In this document: positions 1 to 10,971 of the stretch, one piece after another | How the letters are laid out: each line of letters begins with the position of its first letter | How positions within the stretch are numbered: the stretch's first letter is position 1 | Origin: Pochonia chlamydosporia 170 | Lineage: Eukaryota; Ascomycota; Sordariomycetes; Hypocreales; Clavicipitaceae | DNA length: 64,000 bases | Assembly (NCBI RefSeq): GCF_001653235.2 | Contig: NC_035794.1 | Span: forward strand, 2,542,001 to 2,606,000 | Direction: 5' to 3' | Position numbers and translations under genes: made by a program | Notes under the pieces: generated by a model | Databases searched by the model: none | Told to the model about the DNA's origin: nothing | What the model saw: only the letters and a program-made list of their open reading frames with translations

Positions 1-609
1 AACAGCCACCACGTTGACATTTGCGACTCCATGGTCCAGCAGCTGGGCTACCTGCCTGTCAAGGTATCCGCCTCCTCATCCAAGGGCGTCGCCACGGACC
101 TAGGCTGCGTGGCCGAGACGGAAGACACGATTTCGCTGCTCGTGACCTGGGCCAAGAAGGGCGATGCTTCAAAGCGCGGCATCGGTGTCTACACGTCTTC
201 GTGGACGGCGCCGCAACGTGCTGGTGTCCACACGAATCAGTATTTCCACTATCTGGCGTCGAATGGAGAGATTCGCGTCGATCAGGCCCACCGTGGCTAT
301 GATGTTGCGGACGATGGGGTCGGCCAGATTCAGTGGTTCAACCCGTTTTACATGCGGTATGCGCCGGATGAGGACGGCAACTTTAACGGGCAGACCGGGT
401 ATGGGTATATTTCGCTCGAGAAGTTTGTGGACGGGTGCACCGCCGTGAATGAGAAGAGGGCCACGTTGGATGACTTGGATGGCAAGGGTCTGCCGACATT
501 GAAGAATACGGTGGCCACTACGGCGATTCTGGAGGCCGGGAGGAGGAGTATCGATGAGGGGAGGGAGATTGGGATTGCGGTTGAGGGAGACACGTGGAAG
601 TTGGTGTAA
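1..609 (+). CDS. Gfo/Idh/MocA-family oxidoreductase, C-terminal part
   Basis: The frame is open from base 1 to TAA at 607-609, giving 202 residues, so the 5' part lies outside the window. The visible part contains YFHYLASNGEIRVDQ and a GYGYISLEKFVDGC stretch, which read like the C-terminal substrate-binding half of fungal NAD(P)-dependent Gfo/Idh/MocA oxidoreductases. The N-terminal Rossmann fold with its dinucleotide-binding motif must be upstream. These enzymes act on sugars and polyols; the substrate cannot be told from this half. No intron is seen in the visible part and the end looks intact. Family call is from memory of conserved fungal homologues. Confidence 0.75.
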   Translation, partial: NSHHVDICDSMVQQLGYLPVKVSASSSKGVATDLGCVAETEDTISLLVTWAKKGDASKRGIGVYTSSWTAPQRAGVHTNQYFHYLASNGEIRVDQAHRGYDVADDGVGQIQWFNPFYMRYAPDEDGNFNGQTGYGYISLEKFVDGCTAVNEKRATLDDLDGKGLPTLKNTVATTAILEAGRRSIDEGREIGIAVEGDTWKLV

Positions 610-841
610 ATGGTCAAGGACTGATGACCGTACTCGATGGCGGCCGGTAGATCAAAATATTCTCTGTAGCTGGAATCAATTTTGGGTTGTAAACGACTGG
701 CATTATAATGCTTCTATATGTAGGTGATCTGCCATGAGCAGACAGTTGACTTATACTATCTGCAACAAATGTGGATCCACTCAAATTTCACTCAACACCA
801 TCACCATCTACATCAGTGTTCACCATCTCACATCCATCAAC

Positions 842-2249
842 ATGTCCATCCCCATAAACGACATACAATTCCCCTCCCAACCATCCATCTCAACGCTCCT
901 CACATCCCTCAAACGCTCCACCCTCAGCATCCACAACCGCCTCACCTCCATCCTCTCCGACACGTCCTTCATCCTCGACGCCGCATCCACCCTCAACCGG
1001 CCACTCATCGCCAACGAACGCTGCGGAAGCTGGTACATCCCGCCACACGCAAAGCACGCATCCGCCTACTTCAAAAGCACAGACGGCCACGAGCGAGCAT
1101 GGAAATTCAGCACCCGCCGTCTCAACCTGCACCTCATACCCATGATTGAATCCCACGACGGGTACGCCTCTCCATCTTCATCCCCCAAACACCACTAACT
1201 CATCCAGAGTAATCATTGTCGATTCTACAAGACGCGGAAAACGTACGTACTGCCCTCGTTCTCAAAGAACCAAACTGACACCCCCAGGCATGCCCGACGC
1301 CCTATCCACCACCATCCCCATCTGGTGCGCCGTCCTCAACAGAACCCTCCTCCCGTCTCACCCCCTCTCCTCGCAGCTCTTTCTCCCGCCGCACCTCCTC
1401 CCCACTACACACGCCCAAATCACCGCCCTGATACCCCAGTTCGTCAAGTCCCTCGAGGACCTGAACCTGCAGTCGTTGCCGGTCCTCACCAAGCCCCTTC
1501 GCCCGTACTGGATAACGCAGGACTCGGCGCTGCCGTCAGAGGACGTGATATACGAGTCCTACAGACCGGTCATATGTCTGACTGCTTCGCGTCGCACGCC
1601 CACCAGTGAAATAGATTCAAATGGATACATACAGGGCGCGGCAGACGATACGGAGAACTGGGCTCACGGGCTGACGTCCTCGCTGTTCTGGGCACACAAG
1701 GATGAGCTCTTATCAACAACTGAATCGGAACTCCCTGACCTGATAGCATCGCTGATAGATGGTGAGACCACGACGGCAGATACAGTCGTGCAATTGACGC
1801 CGTTTCTGGCCGTGGCGGCACTGCCTGCGCCTAAAGCAGAATGCCTCGTCTCGCTGACGAATGAGACGACGCCCAAGGAGGAATGGATACGGTCAGGCAC
1901 AGAGATGGTGGTAGGGCTGGGCAAGAATAAGACGGCGAGTAGGAATCTGAGGACCGCGCTGCCTGATATATGCGACTTTGTGAGTCGATATCTGCAGGGG
2001 CATCCGCACGGCAAAGTGACGATTGCGTGTGCGTCGGGGACGGATACGTCTGTTGGGACGGCGCTCGCTTTGTCGTGCTACTTGCTTGATGAGGAGGGGC
2101 GGTTCCGCGTGCCGGATGGAGAGGCGAGGGTGACAAAACCGTTGGTGAAGAGGAGGCTGGGGTCCATGATGACGGTGTTTCCGGGCGGGAATCCGAGTAG
2201 GCAGACGTTGCAGAGCGTGAATAGCTTCCTGATGGATTGGCGGAGGTAA
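842..2249 (+). CDS. RIT1: tRNA A64-2'-O-ribosylphosphate transferase (initiator tRNA modification)
   Basis: Exons 842-1161, 1208-1242 and 1288-2249 join to 438 residues. RIT1 puts a phosphoribosyl group on A64 of initiator tRNA-Met, which keeps it out of the elongation cycle. Splicing restores the family signature GGVIIVDSTRRGKR followed by MPDALSTTIPIWCAVLNR, with no gap, which fixes all four splice sites. The C-terminal domain resembles a dual-specificity phosphatase fold: IACASGTDTSVGTALALSCY has the CxxGxDxSxG form of its P-loop. It ends with GGNPSRQTLQSVNSFL, also typical of the family. Start ATG 842 is chosen because the upstream in-frame start at 734 adds no conserved sequence. The gene is convergent with the HAD phosphatase downstream. 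Confidence 0.93.
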
Positions 2250-2334
2250 TTGGCACGGCATGGCGGGGGTGATGTAAACTGTCACTTGCTTGGATGCTTT
2301 GACTTTGTAGTGCGACTGACAGCTGTACATGATT

Positions 2335-2417
2335 GACGGCATATTCCATGAGGACACCAAGGTCATACATCATACATGGCGACGAGTGTATTCCACAAGG
2401 ACATGATTGTCATATAT
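2335..2417. repeat. Imperfect two-copy direct repeat between convergent genes
   Basis: Two units of about 36 bp start at 2335 and 2381. Both begin GACG and share TATTCC, AGGACA and GTCATA in the same order and spacing. The repeat lies in the shared 3' region of RIT1 and the HAD phosphatase gene. Function unknown; it may be part of either 3' UTR. Confidence 0.5.
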
Positions 2418-2500
2418 CGTCTACGGCTACGTGTCGCGTTCCATTCCAAATCAAGGCTCACTCGCAAAAAAACACACTCCACGTCCAAAACGCCTCACTT

Positions 2501-3303
2501 CTAAACAGCCCCAGACTCAATCTTCTCCAGCAAAGCAGGGAACTCGCTCCAATCACGCATCATGACCACCGCCCCAGCATCAGTCAACACCTTTTCCATC
2601 TCCGCCTTCCTGTCCTCGGCGTACGGCCCAACATAGCCAATTGTCTTGATGCCAGCCCTCGTGGCACTCAACGTACCACTCTTGCTATCCTCAATAGCCA
2701 CAGATTCCCCAGCCGTCTTGCCCAGCACCTTCAACGCATGCAGGTAGATGGCCGGGTCAGGCTTGCTGGTAGGCTTCTCGAGACTCGTAGCAGCAGAGTA
2801 GATCAGGTCCTCTCCGTTAGCGCCCTTGAAGTACTTGTCTTGGCCGACCTTGTCCACCGACGCCTTGACACGACGCAGCGCAGACGAAGAAACCACGGCA
2901 AGGAGGTACTTGTTGTCGGCAGCCAGCCTCTCCAGCTGCTCGTCCACGCCGGGGCACGGGCGCAGCGACGCCTTGAGCTTGGCAATCACGGCGTCTTCCT
3001 CCATGCGGACATACTTTTCCATGTCATCAGGAGCAATCTCGATACCATTCTCCTTTTGAAGCGTGGTCAGCATGCCACGGAAGTTTTGGCCGACAAACTC
3101 CACTATGAGCGATTCGCCTGTAAATTCCTTCTTGATGCCACGCTCTGCGCAAATCTTGTTGATGAGGTCGGCACACGCTTCGAACGCAAGTTCCTCTGAG
3201 AGGACGAGCGTGTTGTCGCAGTCAAAGAGGAGGGTGTTGATCTGCAGTGCCGGTCAGCATGACTGTTGGGGATTCTGTTGAGGGAGTGGCTCACCTTGGC
3301 CAT
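2501..3303 (-). CDS. HAD-superfamily phosphatase (beta-phosphoglucomutase-like)
   Basis: Exons 3303-3295 (only ATG GCC AAG) and 3241-2501 give 249 residues. Joining the nine-base first exon to exon 2 gives MAKINTLLFDCDNTLVLSEE, which carries the HAD motif I DxDxT-like nucleophile (DCDNT). Further HAD features are LLAVVSSSALRRVK (motif II), a lysine in SKPDPAIYLHALK (motif III) and VAIEDSKSGTLSATRAGI (motif IV). The cap domain is a helical insert after motif I, as in beta-phosphoglucomutase and related sugar-phosphate phosphatases. The exact substrate is not determinable. The very short first exon means ORF-based calls would start wrongly at an internal Met at 3103. Confidence 0.85.
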
Positions 3304-3657
3304 TTTGGCAGTGTATACACGCTGAACTGGTGCAGGATTGCAAGAAACAAAGGTGCCAAAAAGACTTGACGTTATTACAGCTCGCAATGCGTTGCCAAAG
3401 GAAATCAATCACGGTAGTACAGTAGAGAGAAAATGTTTACAGGTTCAAGTTGTCTTCCCTTGCTCGAGGGAGGGTGGAGGTGTGTTGTCAGGGAGCTACA
3501 AACAAGGCAAGCGCCCTGCCGCTCCTGCCAATATCACAAGTAGCTCTCTCACTCATGCATGCACAACGTAGCACCGAAACAGACATCTGGAGCCCAAATC
3601 CAAACCTGGCATCATGCTCAGCTGCAAAAATACCTCAGCATTTGCCAATAGACAATC
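3304..3657. other. Intergenic, divergent promoter region
   Basis: This 354-bp gap separates the HAD gene (minus) from the possible 48-residue protein (plus). It should hold both promoters. I see no clear TATA box or repeat. Confidence 0.5.
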
Positions 3658-3885
3658 ATGTCCGCAGCACATCCAAAAAGCAAGGTAATCTTCGATCCAG
3701 ACGCCCTTGGACAGGCCAGTACCCCTCCCCCTCCCCCTCCATCCTCAACGGGCGCCCCTGGCGTCATCGAGATTGATCCTTGTCGGGTGAGTCGTTGTAT
3801 TACCGGGTACTTCCGTGGCGTCAACGGTTTCGATGATTGTCCTCCACTGAACAATAAATGACTACAGCTGGATGGCTACGGCTAG
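3658..3885 (+). CDS. Possible 48-residue proline-rich protein
   Basis: Exons 3658-3786 and 3868-3885 give 48 residues: MSAAHPKSKVIFDPDALG, then a run of six prolines, then GVIEIDPCR joined to LDGYG and TAG. The donor (GTGAGT) and acceptor (ACTACAG) are good, the intron is 81 bp, and the spliced product stops five codons into exon 2. Without splicing the frame would run to 67 residues. I do not recognise a family. The peptide has no signal sequence or membrane segment. Good splice sites and a fungal-looking start context are the only support, so this is a tentative gene. Confidence 0.35.
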
Positions 3886-4378
3886 GTCACATAAATTAGA
3901 ACGACGTTTATCAAACTACATAAATTAGAGCTACAGAGTGCCGTTCTGGCGTCTACACCCATGCCTCGTGTCGGCCCATGCATCAATCACCTGCATTCTG
4001 TAGCGAATCGGCCCGTCGCGAGGACCAGGCCCCGGCAATGCCATGTCAGTGCCCATATATCACTCACCACCCATGGCATGTCCTTCCCCTCTGCAAAAGA
4101 ATTGAAATCACCTGAGAACAACTTGATTATTATATCTACCGTCATACAGACGACTTGTCCAAATGCAATCCTGCTATGCATGCTCGGCCACCAAAAGACC
4201 TGCCAGCAATATGAAATAAATAACACGGACCATACTTCCTTCAACGCCGTGAACCCAAAGCATTTCCTTTCTGTCAATTGTCATCATCATCAAAACCGTT
4301 CAGCAGTATATAACACTACACTCTGCCGAGATTTCCAAACACGCTTCCGCTTCCGCTCATGGTATCGTCCACTACTCC
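3886..4378. other. Intergenic, convergent 3' regions
   Basis: This is AT-richer DNA between the possible small gene and the DnaJ 3' end. A short direct repeat, ACATAAATTAGA, occurs at about 3889 and 3919. No gene seen. Confidence 0.4.
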
Positions 4379-5759
4379 TTACAAAATTTCCCGCAATTGC
4401 TGCTTCTGAGTCGGTGTCAGGGTCGACGGGAAGTTGACCTTGTATTTGATGACAAAGTCACCCCGCTGACCTGGCTTCTTGGAAATGGGCATTCCCAGGC
4501 CTGGGTACCTGTCCTCGCTTCCTGGTTGCGTCGGCCCGCCCTTGTCCAAGTTGATTTGCTTGCCTTCAATGGTGGTGACGGTTCGCTTCCACCCTGTCAG
4601 GGCTTCCTTGAGATCCAGCGTTACGGCATGGATGAGGTCGTTGTCTTCACGCTTGAAGAGAGGGTGCTCTTTCTGCAGAATAGTTAGTATCAGCACAAAT
4701 GACTTGAGTCGGGAAATCCCAAGTCGGGAAATCTGGAGTCGGGGCATATCTTACCTCTTCCACAATAAAGTGTAAATCCTGTCGACCACCCTCGACTTGA
4801 TCCCCCACACCATTAAACTTAATCTTGGAGCCCTTCTTCAGGCCCGGTTTGATGGGAACCTCCAAGATTTGGTCCGTTTGCACCCGTTTGCCCGTCTCGT
4901 CAAACGTCTTGCGCTTAATCTTCATCTTCTTGGTCACGCCACTGTACAGTTCTTCCAACGTCAACGGAAGAGGGCGCTCCACGGTCGTGATTTCTGGCGT
5001 GTGCTCCCGGTGTCTCGGCTCACCAAAACCAGACGATCTCATCCTCGTACGGCCAGAACGTCCCCCGCCGCCGCCACCACCACCGCCAAACGACGAGAAG
5101 AGGCCGGGCATATCATCATCTTGCATGCCTCCGCCGCCTTGTTGCCGCATAAACTCGGCAAAGATGTCTTCTGGGTTGTTAAAGTTGAATCCGCCTCCAG
5201 GGCCGCCGCCCGTGCTGAAGTGGAATGTTCGAGCACCTCCTCCGCCAGGCATGCCTCCCCCAAAGTCAAATCCGCCAAAGCCTCCTCCAGGCATACCGCC
5301 GGGGAATCCGCCAGCACCGCCCTCGGGAGGGGGGGCTCCTCCTCCCCTCAAGAGGAACTCAAGGCCATACTGGTCGTAGACTTTGCGCTTCTCGGGATCG
5401 GAGAGGATCTCGTATGCTTGGGAGCACTCTTTGAACTTTTCGGCTGCGTTGGGATTGTCCTTGTTCTTGTCAGGGTGCCATTTCAAGGCTGCTTTTCTGT
5501 TTGAAGTCACGTTAGTACCAATATCAATTGTAATACAAGAGGGTGGAAGTATCCATGCCCTGTCACCAACGAGCGGTCCCGGTCACTGGTCTGTCCAATG
5601 AAGCGCCAAGGCTCAATTGAGACACACCGACAATCCAATGGCAACATTGACTCAGGATCACCAAAAGGATAGTACATACCGATATGCCTTTTTAATTTCA
5701 TCCTGGCTGGCCTCTGGCTTGATGGCCAGTGTATCGTAAAGCTTCGTCTCCTTGACCAT
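4379..5759 (-). CDS. SIS1: Type II DnaJ (Hsp40) co-chaperone, SIS1/PSI1-like
   Basis: Exons 5759-5680, 5496-4755 and 4672-4379 give 371 residues. It should stimulate the ATPase of cytosolic Hsp70 and deliver clients. The J domain comes first ([18 protein letters not shown], then the HPD motif in [10 protein letters not shown]). A long Gly/Phe-rich linker follows (about residues 70-170). There is no CxxCxGxG zinc finger, so it is type II. The C-terminal substrate-binding domains ([42 protein letters not shown]) follow. Intron 1 splits the J domain, and joining gives [15 protein letters not shown] exactly. The protein ends in LREIL, without an EEVD-like tail. Confidence 0.92.
4705..4746. repeat. 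Three-unit short repeat inside a DnaJ intron
   Basis: AGTCGGGAAATC-type units occur three times in a row (AGTCGGG at roughly 4707, 4722 and 4738) and make up about half of the 82-bp second intron of the DnaJ gene. This is a local tandem duplication; no role is apparent. Confidence 0.5.
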
Positions 5760-6732
5760 GTTGTGTGCCAATCGATGACGTTGGTTGTTCCTTTACAGGG
5801 TGCAGGGGCTTGCCACCATGTACACTCCAATGTCGTTGTCGTGCGTCTGATTGTATCCGGAGTCTTCGATTTGATTGAATTCCTGTTGAAATAGGGTGGA
5901 TAGGGACAGGAGAGGAGATGGAGATGGATTGACAGAGAGTGTGAGAGAGAGAGAATAGAGGTCAAGGTTGAGAAGTTGGTTGCAAGAGGAGCAGGAATGC
6001 AAGAGGGTCAACCATTCGATGCCAGGCTTTAGACAGGTGCGTGGTGTTTGGCCCTTCGGCAGGAAGAGTGGGAAGAGTGGGGCAAACGCAAGCCCATAAC
6101 CTGTCGAGGCGGGCAGAATGAACCAGAACAGGCTATCTGAGCCACCAGACCCGTCTCGTAGTTCGTAGGTTCGTATGACGCAAACGTGGGGAAGTGAGCA
6201 CTGGTCACAGCTATTTCCAGCTCTTGATACCCTGATGCTCTACTGTACAAGTCCGGAACAATGGCAGCGCTGCCAGCTTTGTGAATAGTGCTCAGAACGA
6301 ACAATACTTTATTCACCGTCTGCTTCAAATGCTGCCCTTCACCTCCAGTGGCCACAGGGTGGAGGCAAAGGTGCGCTGGCAATGCAATACCTTGAGCTTT
6401 GCAGAGGGCGGGGCTGGTCAGTGCTTTCCAGTGCATGTGGAGTGCTAGAGTTTACTTGAACTCATCTGGCGACCGCAAACAGCCGGCGGGGCATCGTCTC
6501 ACGTAGCCATTGTTTGCAAATGACAAAAATATTGCTGCCATGACTCCAGATTAACATTAAACAAAGGCACAGTCCTGTATAATTTTACACTTTCCAATGC
6601 TGTCAATGCATCCTTGAACGCTATGATGTATCCTGTAATGTGTTTGGTATCGCTGGTTTGAAGCTCTTTTTGGATGGAACCTTCCAGAAGCTTCCATCAA
6701 GGCGGCTCCTCATTGGCCATGGTTGAACAGCC
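5760..6732. other. Intergenic: DnaJ upstream region and 3' region of the UBA/UIM gene
   Basis: This 970-bp stretch has only short unconvincing frames. The part near the DnaJ start is rich in GAGA runs (GAGAGAGAGAGA around 5940-5955), consistent with a 5' UTR or promoter. No classical heat-shock element array was recognised by eye. Confidence 0.4.
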
Positions 6733-9639
6733 TCACGTTTTGTTAGCCTCACTGTCCAACTCCTGCACAGCCATGGCCTCTGGTGAGGCTGTATCCATAT
6801 CCACGCCCGTTTCAACAACCGTCGTGGCTGCCGGCGTTCCTGACGCCGTCATGGTGGCCGTCGACGTCTGTCCGTCGTCAAACGGATTGTCAAATCCATT
6901 CTGGGCGTCGTCGCTCCCAATGGAGGCACGATTGCTATCCATAGAGTCTATGCTATCCGCTCGGTGTTTCCTCTTGGAAGGTGAAATGGGGTCTATCGAT
7001 CCCGATGAGGGTATCTTCTTGGTCTCGTCTGGTTCCGTGGCCGCCGTAGCTTCCTGGTGCAATTCATGGCGGAACGACTTATTTTCCGCTCGCGCAAATC
7101 GCTGCAACGGCGCCGTCAGGGGTGTTGGTGCAACATTTAGTGCTGCTTCTGTGGCGTATATCATCAACGGTGTCTTGGTTTCTTGCCAGACGTCCCGTAG
7201 TACACGTTCAATCTCTACTTTCTGGCGTGGGCGTTAGCAGGCAGTATCAAACAGGCGAAACTGAAACACACACCTCTGCCGTCACGGGCCGCTCGCCATC
7301 CTTGGGAGCGTAGGCCAGCCGCCACCACTGATCCAATTGCTTGGGATGCTCGCCCAACTCAATAAGATCCGGCTGAGCTCGCTGGCAGACATAAGTGACA
7401 TCTGATGGCGTAACAACTCCCCGCAGCAGAAATTCTTTGCACGTCATCGGTTTTGGTCTATCTGGCTTCTCGGGCTGCGTGAGCAGCCGGCCGAGGAACC
7501 TCTGCTTGGCCACGATTTGGTCCATGTCTGCGTTTAGTGCTGCCATTGGGTTAGTTTAGACGTCAAACACAACATCATCTGTCCCGTGAAAAGACTTACA
7601 GTCTAGTCGCTTGTCAATATCAGTGAGCATGTGGAGGAGCATCTGCAGCACCTCGTCCACCCGCTCCGATGCAGCTCCCTCTTCCTCATTCATCTCGCAA
7701 GGAGCCATGCGGTAGTCTGGGTACTTGTCCGTGTCAAACCCGGACGCCTCCATCCCTCGAAACCTGCCCAAGCTTTGCAGGTACTCGTTGTATGCCTTCC
7801 ACTGGATCGTGGCCTTTTCTATCATTTGCTTCTTGTCGAACATTTGATGGTCCCAATCATTGCGCCACCCGTACAGCTGCTGCTCTTCATTTGCAATCTT
7901 CACAAGGGTATTCTTAGTTTCGCACCATGATTTTTGGATGCGTCGCGCCTCGTCTTTGCGGTTTGCCTGGTACTTTTCCAAGTACAGCTTCTCAGGGATA
8001 TCAATCGAGTCCTGGGGTCCATCTCCATTAACTTTGATGGCTAGCACCTCGCCCATCTCCTTGAAAATGGCCATCTTGGACCCTTCGTGTAGCTCGTTCC
8101 ACGACAAGACGTCGCTCCACATGGTATGGTCCAGTGATTCATACAGCGTCTTGATGTATGAGTAGTCGCTACGCAAATGCTCCATCTCCAAAAGCCCAAA
8201 CTTGGCCTCCTCGTCGCCCAGGTCGTCGCCAAACACGGGAGCAAGCGCCGCCGCGTGTATCAGCGGTTTCAGCTTTTCCTCGTTTCTCGGTCCGAGGTAC
8301 TCGTAGAATTGCTTTTCGGGCCCCAGGCTGGGGTATGGGATGAGGTCGGTAAGAACACTGACGCTTCCATAGCTCCGCTCCGTTTGGTCCAGGAACGCCA
8401 TGAGTCGATGAATCTCTTCCTCGACATCCGGCTTGCTTTCTTGTTGATGTCCCCATTCCAGGACTCCGGACTGCAGTCGTGCGAGCACATCCGCTGGCAG
8501 AATCTCCTGACCATTCCACCATTCAGTGTTGAACCCGTACGACGCAGCGGGTGTGCCAGTCTCCAGTAACGCGTTCCTCGCCAGAGAAATCTCGTGTAGC
8601 ACCGTCAAAAGGCCGCCAAGTCCATGGCTGCCCACCGTATTTATCCCTTGTATCAAGAAAGCCGGCGCTCCATTCATTCGTTTACGCCGTGACGGTGCCG
8701 GGGCCGACGGCACTGCAGACTCCAAGGGGCCTGCTGGGACCATAGCCCAGTTGCCTTGATCGTAATCGGTTCGATTCGCAGGTCCGAAATGCGGTGCTGA
8801 CGCCGCCTGTGTGTCCATGACACCCGACTGCTGCTCCGGCAAGGCAATGCCAGCTTCTTCGGCAGACTCTCTAAGGGCCCTCTGCATATCTTCGTCTTCT
8901 TTCGAGGGTCCGTTCGATCCAGCTGCTCAAGGCAAGAAAAAAGCATCATGGTTAGCTTTCTGGTCGGAGTCGGTTTGGCCCATGGGGCACTCACCGGGAG
9001 CATCGCCTGCTGCCCAGTCCACCATTCTACCCAGTGGCGATCGTCCGGTTGATCTTGACGGCGGCCGCGACGGTGCCGTAGGCCCATACGCCTCGGGCGG
9101 TGGTGTGTTGCTCTGGACGCCGTCGTTCTTGTTCATCGATTCGATATGAAACGCTGTGATCCACGGACCATGAGCTTTGCCAACGGAAAATGAAGCGGCT
9201 CCCGCAACGTGACGCACAAATACCTGTTTGGTTTACCGTGCCATCCCTATCCGCCGAGAATAGGCTGTCGTTCCATGCACTCATAAACTTTTGTCTAAAC
9301 TATAGCTCGACGTCAGCCATGCGCTTGCGGGGGCGAGGACCACCGCCTGGTGCGTACCGACTGGGGGTTATCAAAATACTGCATAACCACTGCTTCGACA
9401 TTGCCGCCGTTGTCCTAGAGTCATTAATTCACGTCAGTCATGCTGTTGTCGGGCCATGGGCGTGGTACCCGATGGCTTGGGCGAGCACAGAACGAGGGCA
9501 GGGGTGGTGACGGCACCATCACAGCTAGCAGACGGACCTTGAGCGCCTGGATTACCATGGTTCGGTCATCGTGGGGGTTGAGACCTGCAAAGTCAATGAC
9601 TTGCGAGATCTGCTCCTCCGACGGTGCCGTTGAAGCCAT
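6733..9639 (-). CDS. UBA- and UIM-containing ubiquitin-binding protein
   Basis: Seven exons (9639-9538, 9414-9358, 9299-9224, 9153-8995, 8922-7600, 7539-7274, 7221-6733) join to 823 residues. The first two exons encode a UBA-like domain (ISQVIDFAGLNPHDDRTMVI, then DNGGNVEAVVMQYFDNPQS). A ubiquitin-interacting motif follows at about residues 140-156 (EDEDMQRALRESAEEAG). The large middle region has a conserved core (LIQGINTVGSHGLGGLLT and GFNTEWWNGQEIL) like the fungal ubiquitin interaction motif proteins related to the USP25/28 non-catalytic part. No deubiquitinase Cys/His boxes are seen. The tail is acidic and Ser-rich. The start is fixed by MASTAPSEEQ just before the UBA. Exon 5 can begin at 8925 or 8922 (tandem acceptors). 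Confidence 0.85.
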
Positions 9640-10340
9640 GTTCGGCGACCTTGATGCAGCGATGTCGATGTTTGGGGTAGAAATGCTGGATGCAATGTGG
9701 TCTGGGGATGAATAAGAACAGGGTCTGGCTTTGGGATGAGACAGCTTGGGTGGCTTTAGTGCATGATCTGAGTGGTCGCAGCAACAACCAGGTGTCATCG
9801 GTGCGCTAGTAGCTCAAGTGGAAGTCGCCAGCAGCTATTGGGCAGCCGTGGAAGGTGGAACCATTCACTGCAACATGCAAGGCTACCCTCGGCCGCCGAG
9901 AGCCGACCAGTTGACATCAATTGATGGATTACTACCAGTACTCTGTGCAAAACGCCGGGTCTCATCATGTACAGTCCTCGGCGTCGCTTTTAATCTTGCT
10001 CATTTCATGTTGTTTGCGGGATGAATAACCCGAAGCGGGAAGTGAATTCATCACAAACATGAAACAGTCTTCGTTGGGACCACATTGTGTTGCCGGTGTG
10101 CTCAACGCAGAGACACAGACAACCCGGAATCTGATGTTGCACTGCGCTCTAATTCACAAGATGACGAGGCAAGGGGACACAAAATGAGTCCAATATCGCG
10201 CAGTATATTCTGAATGCAGGAAAGCATGACGTGTACTTGGCTACGGTGACCGACCTAGGCTGCTTCGCAAATACATGCTCCCTCATTCTGACCGGCCTCC
10301 TGTCTAAAGCCTCAATTCCGGGGTAATCATTTCCCCAGAG
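9640..10340. other. Intergenic, no gene seen
   Basis: A 700-bp gap between the start of the UBA/UIM gene and the 3' end of the next minus-strand gene. It should hold the UBA/UIM promoter. No repeat or RNA gene was recognised. Confidence 0.4.
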
Positions 10341-10971
10341 CTACTTTTCGCCCTCTTTGGGAGTCTCATTCGTGTCGCCTGCAGCCGCGAAAGCCGCGAC
10401 TGCGGCCTCGTATGCCGCATCAGCGGCGGCGATGCGTTCCTCCCACGTTCGATTTGGCTGATGGCATGTTAGCATGTGCGTGATTTTCGTAGATGACTGA
10501 TTAAAGGAACAAAGCAGAGTGCGCAAGACGGTGATTTCATGTAGGCGAGGGTGCCAAACGTGTAGGTTGTTACAATGAAGGGAGACATTTCGAAAAGGTA
10601 GGGTGCAAGACGCGACTCACAAACGGCGGACCATTTTCTAGTTGATGTTAGATATAATCATGAAATGAAATGGTTCGCCGATTGAAAACTTTGGACATAC
10701 CATTGGAAACTGGCACAGCGGCAGCAGGTTCTACTTTCTCTACCTCCTTGTCTGATTCCTCGGTCTTGCTCTCCTCTTTCTCCCTATTTTCCTCTTCCGC
10801 TCTGAGTTTGGCGAGCGTTTCTGCTGCTAGAGATTGTGGCTGTCAGAATACTTTCGGGAGATGTAAAGAGAGAATCATACGGTCAAAATTGACCCATAGA
10901 TGGTCATCTCCCGTAAAATTGTCAGACCCTCGGTGCACACCGTTGGACGAGTTGGGGGTGTGGGAGCTCAT
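10341..10971 (-). CDS. Unknown small charged protein, four exons
   Basis: Exons 10971-10881, 10826-10701, 10637-10621 (17 nt) and 10457-10341 give 116 residues. The product starts MSSHTPNSSNGVHRGSDN and has a charged, probably helical middle (ETLAKLRAEEENREKEE). It ends with an Ala-rich helix (NRTWEERIAAADAAYEA) and an acidic/basic tail. Every splice junction keeps one frame and uses standard GT/AG sites. The exon 2 acceptor is ambiguous: CTAGCAGCAG offers three AGs three bases apart, all in frame. No signal peptide or membrane segment. I do not recognise the family, and function cannot be assigned. Confidence 0.6.

Noticed and set aside
2333..3199. 288-codon plus-strand frame
   Set aside because: It lies fully antisense to the HAD phosphatase exon, whose protein has clear motifs; shadow frame.
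4797..5504. 235-codon plus-strand frame
   Set aside because: Antisense to the Gly-rich DnaJ exon, where low-complexity DNA keeps several frames open.
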